32,469 nt of DNA from a virus (IMGVR_UViG_3300009788_003935:1-32469), one strand, 5' to 3'; shown: positions 1-8,843, counted from the stretch's first letter. Program-made: numbers and translations. Notes: generated by a model not told the origin, from the sequence alone.

Positions 1-227
1 AAACTTTGACGACCATTAACGACAACAATGTTTGGGGATTTATCCTCATATACCGCAGGCCAAAATGGTTCCCACTCAAAGGTTCGCTTTATCTTTCCTA
101 CATAGGGGCGAGCTACTTTTATCCATTCAAGATGATCAGTTGGTAACTGTAGTGTTGATGTTTGTTTTTTAGCTGGAGAGATTTGTTTTTCAATGTCTTC
201 TAACTTTTTTTCAAATGTAATTACCAA
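1..227 (-). CDS. terL: Terminase large subunit, N-terminal fragment (runs off the window)
   Basis: The packaging ATPase/nuclease that drives viral DNA into the procapsid. Reading the minus strand from a TTG at 227 gives about 75 residues, open to the window edge. The segment contains WEPFWPAVYEDKSP followed by NIVVVNGRQSF, which matches the start of the ATPase domain and the Arg-containing Walker A motif (GRQxxKS/T) of large terminases; the rest of the motif lies outside the window. TTG 227 is chosen because this frame is closed by a TAA at 260-258 and holds no other ATG, GTG or TTG in between. It begins 1 nt after the stop of the 98-residue gene, so the two are probably co-transcribed. They run opposite to the portal and capsid genes. 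The call rests on one motif and the neighbourhood. Confidence 0.72.
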   Translation of the reverse strand, partial: MVITFEKKLEDIEKQISPAKKQTSTLQLPTDHLEWIKVARPYVGKIKRTFEWEPFWPAVYEDKSPNIVVVNGRQS

Positions 228-228
228 C

Positions 229-525
229 TTATCGCCAGTTGTCTTTGTTGAATTTTTTTAGATCATCAGGTGATAGTCTTTGTAATTTCTTTTCAATAAC
301 TTCAAGTCTCTTTTCATGCCTATATGCTTTTGCAAGACTTGCATGTACTTGTGCAGTATATCCCAATGGACCTGAAATCTTTGCAAGATTATCAATTACT
401 TCAGTACTGGTATCTGGATTTTCTTTTGCATATTCTTTAAAACGTTTCAAATATTCTTCAAAGACTTGGCCTGTACCTTTGTACATTTTGTCAATAATTT
501 TATTTTCAGAGTCGGATTCACTCAT
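229..525 (-). CDS. Small gene before terL; possible terminase small subunit
   Basis: A 98-residue, charged, probably all-helical protein with no membrane segment. The first third is acidic, and the C-terminal third is Lys/Arg-rich with heptad-like spacing (around HEKRLEVIEKKLQRL), which could form a coiled coil. It is the first gene of the minus-strand unit and ends 1 nt before the large terminase start. Size, helicity and position suit a small terminase subunit, but I see no diagnostic DNA-binding motif. The ATG at 525 is supported by a promoter box whose 3' end lies 22 nt upstream. Alternative: an unrelated small early or packaging protein. Confidence 0.6.
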   Translation of the reverse strand: MSESDSENKIIDKMYKGTGQVFEEYLKRFKEYAKENPDTSTEVIDNLAKISGPLGYTAQVHASLAKAYRHEKRLEVIEKKLQRLSPDDLKKFNKDNWR

Positions 526-546
526 TAATTTTTAAAATTTTTTTAA

Positions 547-556
547 AATAAAGGTA
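547..556 (-). promoter_or_regulatory. Viral promoter box for the terminase unit
   Basis: TACCTTTATT read on the minus strand, with its 3' end 22 nt before the ATG at 525. Same element and spacing as the plus-strand boxes, which shows the signal is strand-specific and gene-linked. Confidence 0.75.
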
Positions 557-604
557 TTTTTTTTACAAAAATTTGCAGTAAGTTTTCTTAAAGTCTTAAA
601 GGAC

Positions 605-877
605 ATGTATTTATGGAATGAATTTAAAAAAAAAATTAGCAATGGAGAAAAACATTTGGCTACATGTCTAGGACATAGACAAGGAACTGGTTGTTATCAC
701 AGGTCGCGCTCAACTCAGAAGAGGGACAACTGGGAATTATGGCAATTATGCCACGAGTGCGCAAGAAAGATTCACCCTGAATTTTACAAGGGAAAAAAGA
801 ATCACGGAGTACGAAAAGTTTCAGGAACCCAATATAGTAAAGTACCATTTAACATAGAGGAAATGCCAACCTCCTAA
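605..877 (+). CDS. Small zinc-binding protein, function unknown
   Basis: A 90-residue protein with a possible metal site: C21, H24, C30, H32, then C49, C52 and H57 in LCHECARKIHPE. The CxxC plus His layout resembles a treble-clef or zinc-knuckle fold. I do not see a full HNH nuclease signature, although an HNH gene near the terminase would be ordinary for a tailed virus. ATG 605 is the first start of the frame; a purine-rich TTAAAGG lies just upstream. No canonical promoter box sits at the usual distance. Function is not recognised. Confidence 0.6.
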   Translation: MYLWNEFKKKISNGEKHLATCLGHRQGTGCYHRSRSTQKRDNWELWQLCHECARKIHPEFYKGKKNHGVRKVSGTQYSKVPFNIEEMPTS

Positions 878-888
878 TTTTTTAATAA

Positions 889-898
889 TACCTTTAAT
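889..898 (+). promoter_or_regulatory. Viral promoter box (NHL propeller gene)
   Basis: Exact consensus TACCTTTAAT, 3' end 22 nt before ATG 920. The centre lies about 27 nt upstream of the start codon, the geometry of an archaeal TATA box for a leaderless mRNA. Confidence 0.8.
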
Positions 899-919
899 TA
901 CAAAAATAATCTTTCACAT

Positions 920-1873
920 ATGGTTATTGTTGCTGGAAAAATGTACAGACCAACTGATGTTGTAGCTGATATTGCAACTAATTCTGTCTTTGTAGTGGAG
1001 CAGTTTAACCACAGAATTTCAAAATGGGATTATACAGATACAAATTATGATTTTACATTAGATGCTTCGTGGGGAAGTAATGGTGATGGTACTAGTGGAG
1101 TAGGTGCTCCAATTGGTGATGGGGGTCCAACTGACAATGCATTGTATCGTCCAACAGGTATTGTATTTGATGGTACTCGACTAGTTGTAACTGATACATT
1201 TCATAACAGAATTAGAACATTAGCTATAGCAGATGGTGCATTTATTGCTTCAACTGGACAAGGTGGTTCTGGTGATACAGACTTTTACCATCCAGCAGGA
1301 ATTGCAGTAAATGAGACTCCTGATACTCTATTTATTGCAGATGAGCTAAATCACAGAGTTTTACAATATAATCTTGGTAATACTCCTAGTTTTTTTGAAG
1401 TTCTTGATGATCCTTCTGTTACAACTGGTTTGAGTTTTGTTCGACCTCATGGAGTCACTTATGATGTGACAGACGATCTTTTTGATATCACTGATACTGC
1501 AAGAGGTATAATTAGTAGATACGAAGATGAAACTGGTGATTTTGTAGATCAACAAGGAACTCCTGGAACTGAAGGTATTGAAATGTTTTTCCCAGGAAGT
1601 GGAACAGGACTTTTAGGTGGTACCGCAACAACAGTATTTGCAGATACAAGAAATAATATTCTAAAAACCATAAATGCTAATCTTATTGCAAACACCACTG
1701 GTACTACTAGAGGAACAGGTAATGGTCAGCTTTACTATCCAGAGTCTGCATCTGCTTTTGTAGATGCTGCCACCAATTATGTTCTTGCAGCAAATACACT
1801 AAACAATAGAGTTGAAGCATACTCTAGTGCTACTGCTGCACTGACTTTTCAGGCAAACTTTGGTTCTCCATAA
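920..1873 (+). CDS. NHL-repeat beta-propeller protein
   Basis: A 317-residue protein built of about six NHL-type repeats. Typical units read RPTGIVFDG..LVVTDTFHNRI and HPAGIAVNE..LFIADELNHRV, with further copies opening with RPTDVV, RPHGVT, GTATTVF and YYPESAS. Each has a Pro-Gly turn followed by a strand ending in D/E..N.R, as is usual for NHL blades. The last two or three copies are degenerate. There is no signal peptide or membrane helix, so it is likely made in the cytoplasm and assembled into virions. NHL propellers commonly bind proteins or glycans; a head fibre, decoration or receptor-binding role is inference from its place directly before the portal. It has its own promoter box and is probably leaderless. 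Confidence 0.8.
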   Translation: MVIVAGKMYRPTDVVADIATNSVFVVEQFNHRISKWDYTDTNYDFTLDASWGSNGDGTSGVGAPIGDGGPTDNALYRPTGIVFDGTRLVVTDTFHNRIRTLAIADGAFIASTGQGGSGDTDFYHPAGIAVNETPDTLFIADELNHRVLQYNLGNTPSFFEVLDDPSVTTGLSFVRPHGVTYDVTDDLFDITDTARGIISRYEDETGDFVDQQGTPGTEGIEMFFPGSGTGLLGGTATTVFADTRNNILKTINANLIANTTGTTRGTGNGQLYYPESASAFVDAATNYVLAANTLNNRVEAYSSATAALTFQANFGSP

Positions 1874-1880
1874 ATCAATA

Positions 1881-1890
1881 TACCTTTAAT
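1881..1890 (+). promoter_or_regulatory. Viral promoter box (portal gene)
   Basis: Exact TACCTTTAAT, 3' end 22 nt before ATG 1912, followed by a T-run (1903-1910) just before the start codon. Confidence 0.8.
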
Positions 1891-1911
1891 CCAAGAAACA
1901 GCTTTTTTTTA

Positions 1912-3624
1912 ATGGGATTTGGTACTAGACTAAGAAATGGTTTAGCAAAGCTTCTTTCCAGTGAAACAGATGTCGTCAGACATCGCACAAACTCGCTGAA
2001 CCTAAACTTGGTTAAAGATACAATGAACAGCTCATTGTTATCTGAAATAGTGCCAGGTCTTTCTCAACCAATTTTTGGACCTGAAATTACAACCGTTGGA
2101 GCGTACAGTAGAGAAGGCTATACCAGTAGAACCTTTGATGTACCAACAGTTTCATTTAGAACACAAGCAGCAGCACTACAACAAGACGAAGATGTACAGC
2201 TTGCAATTAATGACTTGGCATCTAAAGTTACAGGAGGACAACACTACATCAAAGGAGATTCAGAAAGTTTTATTGAATACATGGAGGATTTTACAAAGAA
2301 CCTTCGCTTTGATACATTTGATACTGAACTAGTAAAGGAATTACTTTGGTATGGAAATTCTGTTTACAAACCTAGAATGGGGATTAGAAATGTTGAAAGA
2401 TTTTCTGATTTAATGCATATACCAATTTCATCTTTTGTGAGAATCTGGTGGGACAGACAAAGAGTTCCATACAAATTAGAATTTCGTGGAGCTGAATATC
2501 AAGGATATCATAATCCAGGCGAGGTTATGCATTTCAAATGGAATCCAGTTAATGCATCAGTCTTTGGTACGGGCTTTGGAATATCAGTTACTTCAACTAG
2601 AGACTTTACAATGCCATTATCTGGCGAGGATTCAGTTCAGGTACAATTACCATCAATGCTTGACAGAAAGTATTCTACTCAATTTCAAATGCAGATGGCA
2701 GAACAGCGTTACATTACAAGAAACGTTTGGATTGCAGATGGTGCATCAGCTGATCAAAGAGCAGTTCTTCAAGCAAGTATAGAGAATGCACAAATAGGAC
2801 AAGATATAATTTCAGGAACTAATGTTGAAGTAAAGGAATTAGGATCACAAGCTCGCAACTTTAACCCAGCTCAGTTTGCAGATATCACACAAGGCCCACT
2901 GTTTAAGGCATTAAATGACTTTAGAGGAAAACAAGCTGGAGAATCTACACATACATATGCTAATGCAGAACGTGCAGCTCTTTTAGATGAGATGGGACTT
3001 ACCGCATTTCCAATATCTGTACGAGAACAACTAAACGAATTACTCTTCAAGCCTTGGTATGATTCACATCCATTCTTTGATAGAAGCTACTATGACGGAA
3101 TGATTCCAGTTCCTTGGCATCTTACTCGCTTTGATTTGAACTTTGGACAAGTAGAGAAAAAAGATATTGCAGTCCAAGACATGATAAAACTAATTGAATT
3201 ATATCTGCAATCACCAATACCTAAAGACCCAAAACAAATCTTAAAATTATTCGAGCAAGCTGGATTGCCAATCGATGAAGATTATTTAGTTACAGTAGAT
3301 AATATTTACAATGATCCACACAATCAGTTTGCACTTGGTAATGCAGGAGGCAACTCAACATTAAACCAGGGAGGTGTTGAACAAACAGGAATAGTTTTTC
3401 CAAACAGAACCGCAGATGGACACTATCTCCCAACTGCTGATATTGGCGGTGAAAATATTCCTCCACAATTTAACAATCAAGTTATGGGTAGTCCTCCAAT
3501 GGATAATCCAATTTATGATTCTATGATGAGGGATGTACGTGGAACTGGCAATCCATTTGTGCCCTCAAAGTTTAGACAATCAAACCAATCACAGGATTTC
3601 AATTATGGGAGAGATTATGAATGA
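1912..3624 (+). CDS. Portal protein
   Basis: A 570-residue protein of the size and character of an HK97/SPP1-type portal, the ring at the unique capsid vertex through which DNA enters and leaves. Supporting features: a DEDVQLAINDLASKV segment near residue 90, the portal-like ELLWYGNSVYKP at about 142-153 (compare the LLxxGNxY motif of many portals), a central stretch rich in beta structure, and a C-terminal helical part ending in a low-complexity Asn/Gly/Pro tail. It is a soluble protein with no signal peptide. Context agrees: terminase on one side, protease, scaffold and capsid genes on the other. ATG 1912 is set by the promoter box. The stop overlaps the next ATG (ATGA). No frame problem seen. 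Confidence 0.82.
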   Translation: MGFGTRLRNGLAKLLSSETDVVRHRTNSLNLNLVKDTMNSSLLSEIVPGLSQPIFGPEITTVGAYSREGYTSRTFDVPTVSFRTQAAALQQDEDVQLAINDLASKVTGGQHYIKGDSESFIEYMEDFTKNLRFDTFDTELVKELLWYGNSVYKPRMGIRNVERFSDLMHIPISSFVRIWWDRQRVPYKLEFRGAEYQGYHNPGEVMHFKWNPVNASVFGTGFGISVTSTRDFTMPLSGEDSVQVQLPSMLDRKYSTQFQMQMAEQRYITRNVWIADGASADQRAVLQASIENAQIGQDIISGTNVEVKELGSQARNFNPAQFADITQGPLFKALNDFRGKQAGESTHTYANAERAALLDEMGLTAFPISVREQLNELLFKPWYDSHPFFDRSYYDGMIPVPWHLTRFDLNFGQVEKKDIAVQDMIKLIELYLQSPIPKDPKQILKLFEQAGLPIDEDYLVTVDNIYNDPHNQFALGNAGGNSTLNQGGVEQTGIVFPNRTADGHYLPTADIGGENIPPQFNNQVMGSPPMDNPIYDSMMRDVRGTGNPFVPSKFRQSNQSQDFNYGRDYE

Positions 3625-3860
3625 TTGATGGTACAACAGGTGATGGCAACTTTACATGGACTGGAGCTAGTACAACTAGTGGAAATTTTACATTAAATAC
3701 AGCAGTTACAGATACTTTCACATTTAGTGTAAATGGAACGTCCTACCAGCCTGTAATTCCTGACAAAAACTGGATGCCCTATAGATTTTTTGAATATGAT
3801 CCAAAATGGCACAAAAAATATGCACGATACAAGATTCAAATTAGTACAATGTGGGATTAA
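3621..3860 (+). CDS. Small protein coupled to the portal gene, unknown
   Basis: A 79-residue protein translated through an ATGA overlap with the portal stop; a GGGAG tract just upstream can serve as ribosome-binding site. The first half is a Thr/Gly/Asn-rich beta-type sequence (FTWTGASTTSGNFTLN), the second half is aromatic and basic (PYRFFEYDPKWHKKYARYK). It could be a small head accessory or a portal-associated protein. No family is recognised. Confidence 0.6.
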   Translation: MIDGTTGDGNFTWTGASTTSGNFTLNTAVTDTFTFSVNGTSYQPVIPDKNWMPYRFFEYDPKWHKKYARYKIQISTMWD

Positions 3861-3897
3861 GACGATCATCACAAAAAAGAACACATCATCCATTAAG

Positions 3898-3906
3898 CTT
3901 ATAAAG
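3898..3906 (+). promoter_or_regulatory. Host-like TATA element before the S-layer gene
   Basis: CTTATAAAG, centred about 31 nt before ATG 3933, predicts a leader of about 5 nt. It replaces the TACCTTTAAT box used elsewhere; a looser candidate, CTTTAAG at 3911-3917, is too close to the start to fit the rule. Confidence 0.4.
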
Positions 3907-3932
3907 AAATCTTTAAGAAAATAACTAATAAC

Positions 3933-6900
3933 ATGAATAACGAAATACAACGAAAAATAACTAGTCTAACACTCATGACAATAATGTTAGCTGGCGGTAT
4001 GACTATTGCATTTCCAGGAATGGAACCTGCATCTGCTGCCAACCCTAACTTGATTGTCTCCGCAACCACCTTTGGTGGACCAATGATTGTAGAAGTAGTA
4101 ATTGATGACGAAAGCTACCGAGATGATACTAACGAGTCTATGCCAAGCGTTACCGTTGATGGTCACGATTTGGTTGTAGCTCAAGGATCTGACGGTAGTT
4201 GGTATGGTTACTTTGTTGATTCAAACATGGCAAAAATAGCTGACGAAGCAAATACAGGTTTTGAGTTTGGTATAATACCAACTAACAATACCAGTGTTCT
4301 TGGTGCTAATCATGCCTTCTTTGATTCTAATGTAACTGTCTACGCTCCTGGTACATTATCTCCTAACGAGATTACTGTATTGAAAAATCCACGAACATTA
4401 GATACTAACACTGGTGCTAATAATGATGGACAGATTAAAGTTCAACCTGGTCAATGGCCTTTCATTCAAGCAATTGAGTTTACAGATAATTCAAAGATCA
4501 AGGTCGTTTATCGATCAGGAACTGATCAAACTCAAGTCATAACATATGACGAGAATATGGATGATTTTGCATCATACAGTACTGATAGAACTACATATCC
4601 ACATGGAGCAAACGTTCACCTTGTAATTGATGATATGCAACTAAACATTGACCCAACTGATGAAGATGTTTGGACATTTGATATTACAGGTAATCAAAAC
4701 TCCTACTATGGAAACTCAATCAATGCAACTACACCAGCATTACAAAATGCATTAAAGTATGGTGATAACGGCTTTTTGGATATCACAAAAAATGGTATCC
4801 TTGGAACTGTTAAAAACAATGATTCATTATTCCCAAATTCACTTCCTATTGCTAATTTGTTGACAGTCGAAGAAGATTTTCCAAACACTGGTAAATTTGA
4901 AAACACTGATGCTGCAAATGATGCAAACTTGAAAACTACGGATAACCTAAAAATTCGTGGCGATAGTGGAATCCTTGATTATAATGATGAACGTAGAAGC
5001 ATCCTAGTCGACTTCTTTACTGGTTCAATAAGCATGGATATGGCATCCATTGATCAAGATTGGAGTTCTGGTGAGAAACTCACTGTAACTGTTACTGATG
5101 AAGATCAAAATGTCAATACCAAGGTAGATGATGACTTTAGTGTCTCAGATCCTACAATATTTGAAATTCCTGCATTGAAGATTGGTTCTCCAATTAGTAT
5201 TGATGATAAAACTGTTCTAAGTGCGCCAACTGGAGTTACAATTGCTCAATTGGAGTTACAAAATACATCACTCCAAAATGAGATTGACATAGCAACTACA
5301 AACCAAACATCTTTTAGTAATTGGCTTGGATTAAACCAAACCTCTACAGATGTACAACAAGGAGTAGTTAATCAAGCTCAGGCAAATATCCTGGATGACA
5401 TCACAAATAATAATGGTACAAACGTGCCAGCTCTTCAGGCTCTATTAGTTCAAGCACAAACCGAGTTAACAGCAAATCAAACAAGTGTCAATACATCACA
5501 ATTAGGTGTTAATCAATTGAGTAGTATTATTACTAGTAATACTCTTTTGATTGCTACCAATCTAAGTGCTATTGCACAAGGATTTGATGGAACAATTCTC
5601 GCAAAAATATTCTTTGATGAATTTAGTAGCAGATTAATTGCTAATGCTAATAACCTTAGTACTGGTGTAGTTCATGTCAACTACCCAAAAACTATTGATG
5701 ATCTTCAAACATTCATCAATGGAACTAATGTCTACAGCTTTATCAATTATGATGTAAGCTCATTAAAGGCTGAGAACGTCAAGATTTCACTTTATGACGG
5801 TACAACAACACTTGAAATCGCAAGTGGTGATAAAGGATTTGATCAGTTGAATGCAACTGCAATCCAATCCCTTGCCAACAATGTACCTCTTACAGTGATT
5901 ATTGACTTTACCTCAGCAACATTAGATGGTAATTATGCCATTGTAATGGACTTTATGAGATATGCAGGTGAGGAAGGAAGAATTAATGATGCAATCTACA
6001 GATATGAAGCAGAAGAAACCACATTAAGTAGTGGAATCTATACTGGTACAATTGAATATACAATGCTCAATCAGATTAACATCTTTGATGTGACAACATT
6101 TTCTGGACTGGAAACCATTGGTGACCAGTTAGAAATTATTGTCCATGAGGATTTAACTGATGAAGATGCAGTAGAGTTAATCTACAATGATATCAACAAA
6201 CCAGGACAAAGAAAGCAAATCTCTGCTCAGACTGAAGCTCCAACACAATCTGCTAGAATATCATTTAATGATGATAACTACAAAGTAGGAGACACTGTAA
6301 CTATAACACTTGAAGATTCTGATTTGAATTCTGACAGTGAAACAGTAGATATTTACACTGTAGTACAAGATAATGTAATCGGTATTAACAATAATACTAG
6401 AGCATTCATGCTTGATATCACATTTAATGATCAAAGATGGGTAGATTGTAAAGATACTGATGGTGATCAAGTAGATGGTCTATTTGGTCCTATGAGCAGT
6501 ATTGTTGAAACCAGTCGAGATTCAGGAATATTCACTACTACATTCCAGGTTCCAAAAGAATTCTGTGAAACAAGTGGTGATACATTCATTGTTTCATCTG
6601 TAACAGGAAATGATATTGAAGTAAACTATCTTGACTTTAGAGACGCATCTGGTGAAGACATTGAAATAGGCGATTCTGCTGGAATTAGAGCCCATACTGG
6701 TTCTGTTTCCTTTGATAGAACTGTCTATCCAATACCATTTGGTAGTCCAAGTGAAGCAACTGATATAACATCAGCATCATACTTCCCAGTTCACGCTACT
6801 TCTGTTCCAAGAGGACAAGAAACCACAGCAGGATTATATCTAGCTAATGGTGACTTGACAATTCACGTAAGAGTCAATGATCCAGACTATGATCTCTCTG

Positions 6901-8843
6901 AAAGTGGTGAGGATAAAATTGCCGAAGACACTTCTAATGGCCCAATCAAAGTCTCTGTTATAAGAGGCTCAGACGCATTATTGCTGGGAACAGCAGGCGC
7001 AGCCGTTGCAAGTGGCGATAAGATTACCATCTCTTCTACTGTAGATAAAGGAGTTACACGAGAATTTGGTCCAATGACTGAAGTTTCTCCTGATTCTGGA
7101 ATCTTTGAGCTTGATCTACCTATCAGATATACTGATGGTCCTTCTAGCTCAACTTGTCCAGCAAGTGTTACTTCTTCACTAGAGCATATTAAGAGAGATC
7201 TTGGAGCTGACAATAGTAACAAGTTTTGTATCCTACAAGGAGATATTCTCCAAGTAGAATACACTGATCCAACTGATGCATCAGGTGATAGAAATACTGT
7301 CACAGACTCTGCTACATTTGATCTAAGAAATGGTGTATTGCAATCCGACAAATCCGTATACATAATTGGATCTGACATGATCTTAACCCTCATTGAACCA
7401 GACTTAGATTTGGACAATGACCAGGCTGAGACCTATGACTTGGACTTGATTGAATGGGACTCTGATGCAGCAACCACTACTATGGGCAACCTTGGTGGTG
7501 CAGATAATGCAGCAGCCTTTGATCCAGAACCATCAGCATTCAGAGAAACAGGTGACTCTACTGGAATCTTCCAGATTGTTATCGAGATTCCTGAATCTCT
7601 AAGCAATGATACCCTTGAAAGAGGTGAAGAAATTGTCTTAGAATATACTGATTGGGGTCCATCAGGAGCTGATTATGTAGGTGATGAAGATGAAGATGTC
7701 AATGTGACAATCTTTACTTCAAACTTCGGAGCAACAATTGAGCTTGACCAAAAAGTATACACATGGACTGATAAAGTCTACATTACTGTCGTCGCACCAG
7801 ATCACAATTTCGATGGTGATTTAGTTGATGAAATTGGAAATACTGAGAAAGACCCAATAAAGGTCTCAACTCGTGGTTCTGATATTGACAACTATAAACT
7901 CGTCGAAACTGGAACTGATACTGGTATCTTCACTGGTGAAGTAATCCTTACTGGATTCCTTTCACATGATGCAGATGGCGATGGTGATACTAAAGACGCA
8001 TCAGGTGCTAAATCACTTAACGGTGGTGGACCAACTGATGGGCTCTTACCAGCTGATGATGATGACGGACTTACTGTCTCCTTTGAATTCTCAGAGGATG
8101 AAACTGTAGTCGGTTCAGCACTAATCAGATGGAATATAGGAGAAGTCCAGTGGCTTGAAGCAAGCTATCCAGCCAGTGGTACAGGTGTTGTTAGAGTAAT
8201 TGACCCAGATATGAACTTAAATCCAGAAGCAGTCGACAACTATGATGTCGATGTGTGGTCTGACTCCGATGCTGGAGGTATTGACCTTACTGTAACTGAG
8301 ACTAATGAGGCAACTGGAATATTCGAAGGTACTGTGTTCTTCACAGTTACTGACGAATCTTCTGGCCACAGACTCAGAGTCGCAGAAGGTGACACTGTCA
8401 CCGCAGAATATGAGGACAATACACTTCCAGATCCGTACACAACCGCAGATGAACTTGATGTTACTGCCACTACACTAATTGGCACTTTGGTACCACCTCT
8501 TGAGAGGGTACCAGCATCAAACTTGCGAACCGTTGATGCATTCGGTAACAGCTTAGATGCTGTATCCGTTGATCAACAGGTACAAATCAGTGCTGACTTA
8601 GCAAACGGTCAGGACAGAGAGCAAGCATTTGCATATTTGGTACAGATCCAAGATGGCGATGGTGTTACAGTCTCACTAGCATGGATTTCAGGTACAATAA
8701 CAAGTGGTCAATCATTCAGCCCAGCATTATCATGGATTCCAACTGCAAGTGGTAGCTACACAGCAACCGCATTTGTATGGGAATCAGTAGATAATCCAAC
8801 GGCATTATCACCACCAGTTAGTACAACTGTAAGTGTAAGTTAG
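3933..8843 (+). CDS. Nitrosopumilus-type S-layer protein (virus-encoded)
   Basis: A 1,636-residue secreted protein with no internal stop. Residues 1-36 form a signal peptide: basic start, hydrophobic core, AGGMTIAFPGMEPASAA with cleavage likely after Ala35 or Ala36. The start of the mature protein (NPNLIVSATTFGGPMIVEV) is what I know from the main S-layer protein of Nitrosopumilus, which forms the cell-covering lattice. The rest is a chain of acidic Ig-like domains, with a recurring E(T/V)-x(2-4)-(S/T)GIF edge motif near residues 858, 1049, 1205, 1324 and 1456. Asp/Asn loops suggest bound calcium; many N-x-S/T sequons suggest glycosylation; four Cys are visible in the chain. Residues about 433-552 form a Gln/Asn/Leu-rich, heptad-like region that may be a helical insert. 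The C-terminus ends in a beta-domain without a membrane anchor. Viral genes flank it on both sides. Confidence 0.88.
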   Translation: MNNEIQRKITSLTLMTIMLAGGMTIAFPGMEPASAANPNLIVSATTFGGPMIVEVVIDDESYRDDTNESMPSVTVDGHDLVVAQGSDGSWYGYFVDSNMAKIADEANTGFEFGIIPTNNTSVLGANHAFFDSNVTVYAPGTLSPNEITVLKNPRTLDTNTGANNDGQIKVQPGQWPFIQAIEFTDNSKIKVVYRSGTDQTQVITYDENMDDFASYSTDRTTYPHGANVHLVIDDMQLNIDPTDEDVWTFDITGNQNSYYGNSINATTPALQNALKYGDNGFLDITKNGILGTVKNNDSLFPNSLPIANLLTVEEDFPNTGKFENTDAANDANLKTTDNLKIRGDSGILDYNDERRSILVDFFTGSISMDMASIDQDWSSGEKLTVTVTDEDQNVNTKVDDDFSVSDPTIFEIPALKIGSPISIDDKTVLSAPTGVTIAQLELQNTSLQNEIDIATTNQTSFSNWLGLNQTSTDVQQGVVNQAQANILDDITNNNGTNVPALQALLVQAQTELTANQTSVNTSQLGVNQLSSIITSNTLLIATNLSAIAQGFDGTILAKIFFDEFSSRLIANANNLSTGVVHVNYPKTIDDLQTFINGTNVYSFINYDVSSLKAENVKISLYDGTTTLEIASGDKGFDQLNATAIQSLANNVPLTVIIDFTSATLDGNYAIVMDFMRYAGEEGRINDAIYRYEAEETTLSSGIYTGTIEYTMLNQINIFDVTTFSGLETIGDQLEIIVHEDLTDEDAVELIYNDINKPGQRKQISAQTEAPTQSARISFNDDNYKVGDTVTITLEDSDLNSDSETVDIYTVVQDNVIGINNNTRAFMLDITFNDQRWVDCKDTDGDQVDGLFGPMSSIVETSRDSGIFTTTFQVPKEFCETSGDTFIVSSVTGNDIEVNYLDFRDASGEDIEIGDSAGIRAHTGSVSFDRTVYPIPFGSPSEATDITSASYFPVHATSVPRGQETTAGLYLANGDLTIHVRVNDPDYDLSESGEDKIAEDTSNGPIKVSVIRGSDALLLGTAGAAVASGDKITISSTVDKGVTREFGPMTEVSPDSGIFELDLPIRYTDGPSSSTCPASVTSSLEHIKRDLGADNSNKFCILQGDILQVEYTDPTDASGDRNTVTDSATFDLRNGVLQSDKSVYIIGSDMILTLIEPDLDLDNDQAETYDLDLIEWDSDAATTTMGNLGGADNAAAFDPEPSAFRETGDSTGIFQIVIEIPESLSNDTLERGEEIVLEYTDWGPSGADYVGDEDEDVNVTIFTSNFGATIELDQKVYTWTDKVYITVVAPDHNFDGDLVDEIGNTEKDPIKVSTRGSDIDNYKLVETGTDTGIFTGEVILTGFLSHDADGDGDTKDASGAKSLNGGGPTDGLLPADDDDGLTVSFEFSEDETVVGSALIRWNIGEVQWLEASYPASGTGVVRVIDPDMNLNPEAVDNYDVDVWSDSDAGGIDLTVTETNEATGIFEGTVFFTVTDESSGHRLRVAEGDTVTAEYEDNTLPDPYTTADELDVTATTLIGTLVPPLERVPASNLRTVDAFGNSLDAVSVDQQVQISADLANGQDREQAFAYLVQIQDGDGVTVSLAWISGTITSGQSFSPALSWIPTASGSYTATAFVWESVDNPTALSPPVSTTVSVS
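5227..5585 (+). other. Coiled-coil-like insert in the S-layer protein
   Basis: Residues about 433-552 change from acidic beta-domain sequence to Gln/Asn/Leu/Ile-rich sequence with heptad-like spacing (IAQLELQNTSLQNEI, ALQALLVQAQTEL, LGVNQLSSIITSN). This suggests a helical hairpin or stalk. Whether host homologues carry the same segment cannot be decided here. Confidence 0.45.

Noticed and set aside
605-877. HNH endonuclease
   Set aside because: A His-rich, Cys-rich small protein near the terminase invites this call, but the HNH order of catalytic residues is not evident.
6887-7417. A 176-codon minus-strand ORF inside the S-layer gene
   Set aside because: It is the antisense of acidic, repeat-like coding sequence; Ser/Val/Ile-rich, no domain, no promoter. 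The plus-strand frame is clearly real.
3933-8843. Host chromosome flank of a provirus
   Set aside because: Portal and head genes with viral boxes lie on both sides of the S-layer gene, so a simple virus-host boundary would not explain it. Assembly chimerism remains possible and is listed as a check.
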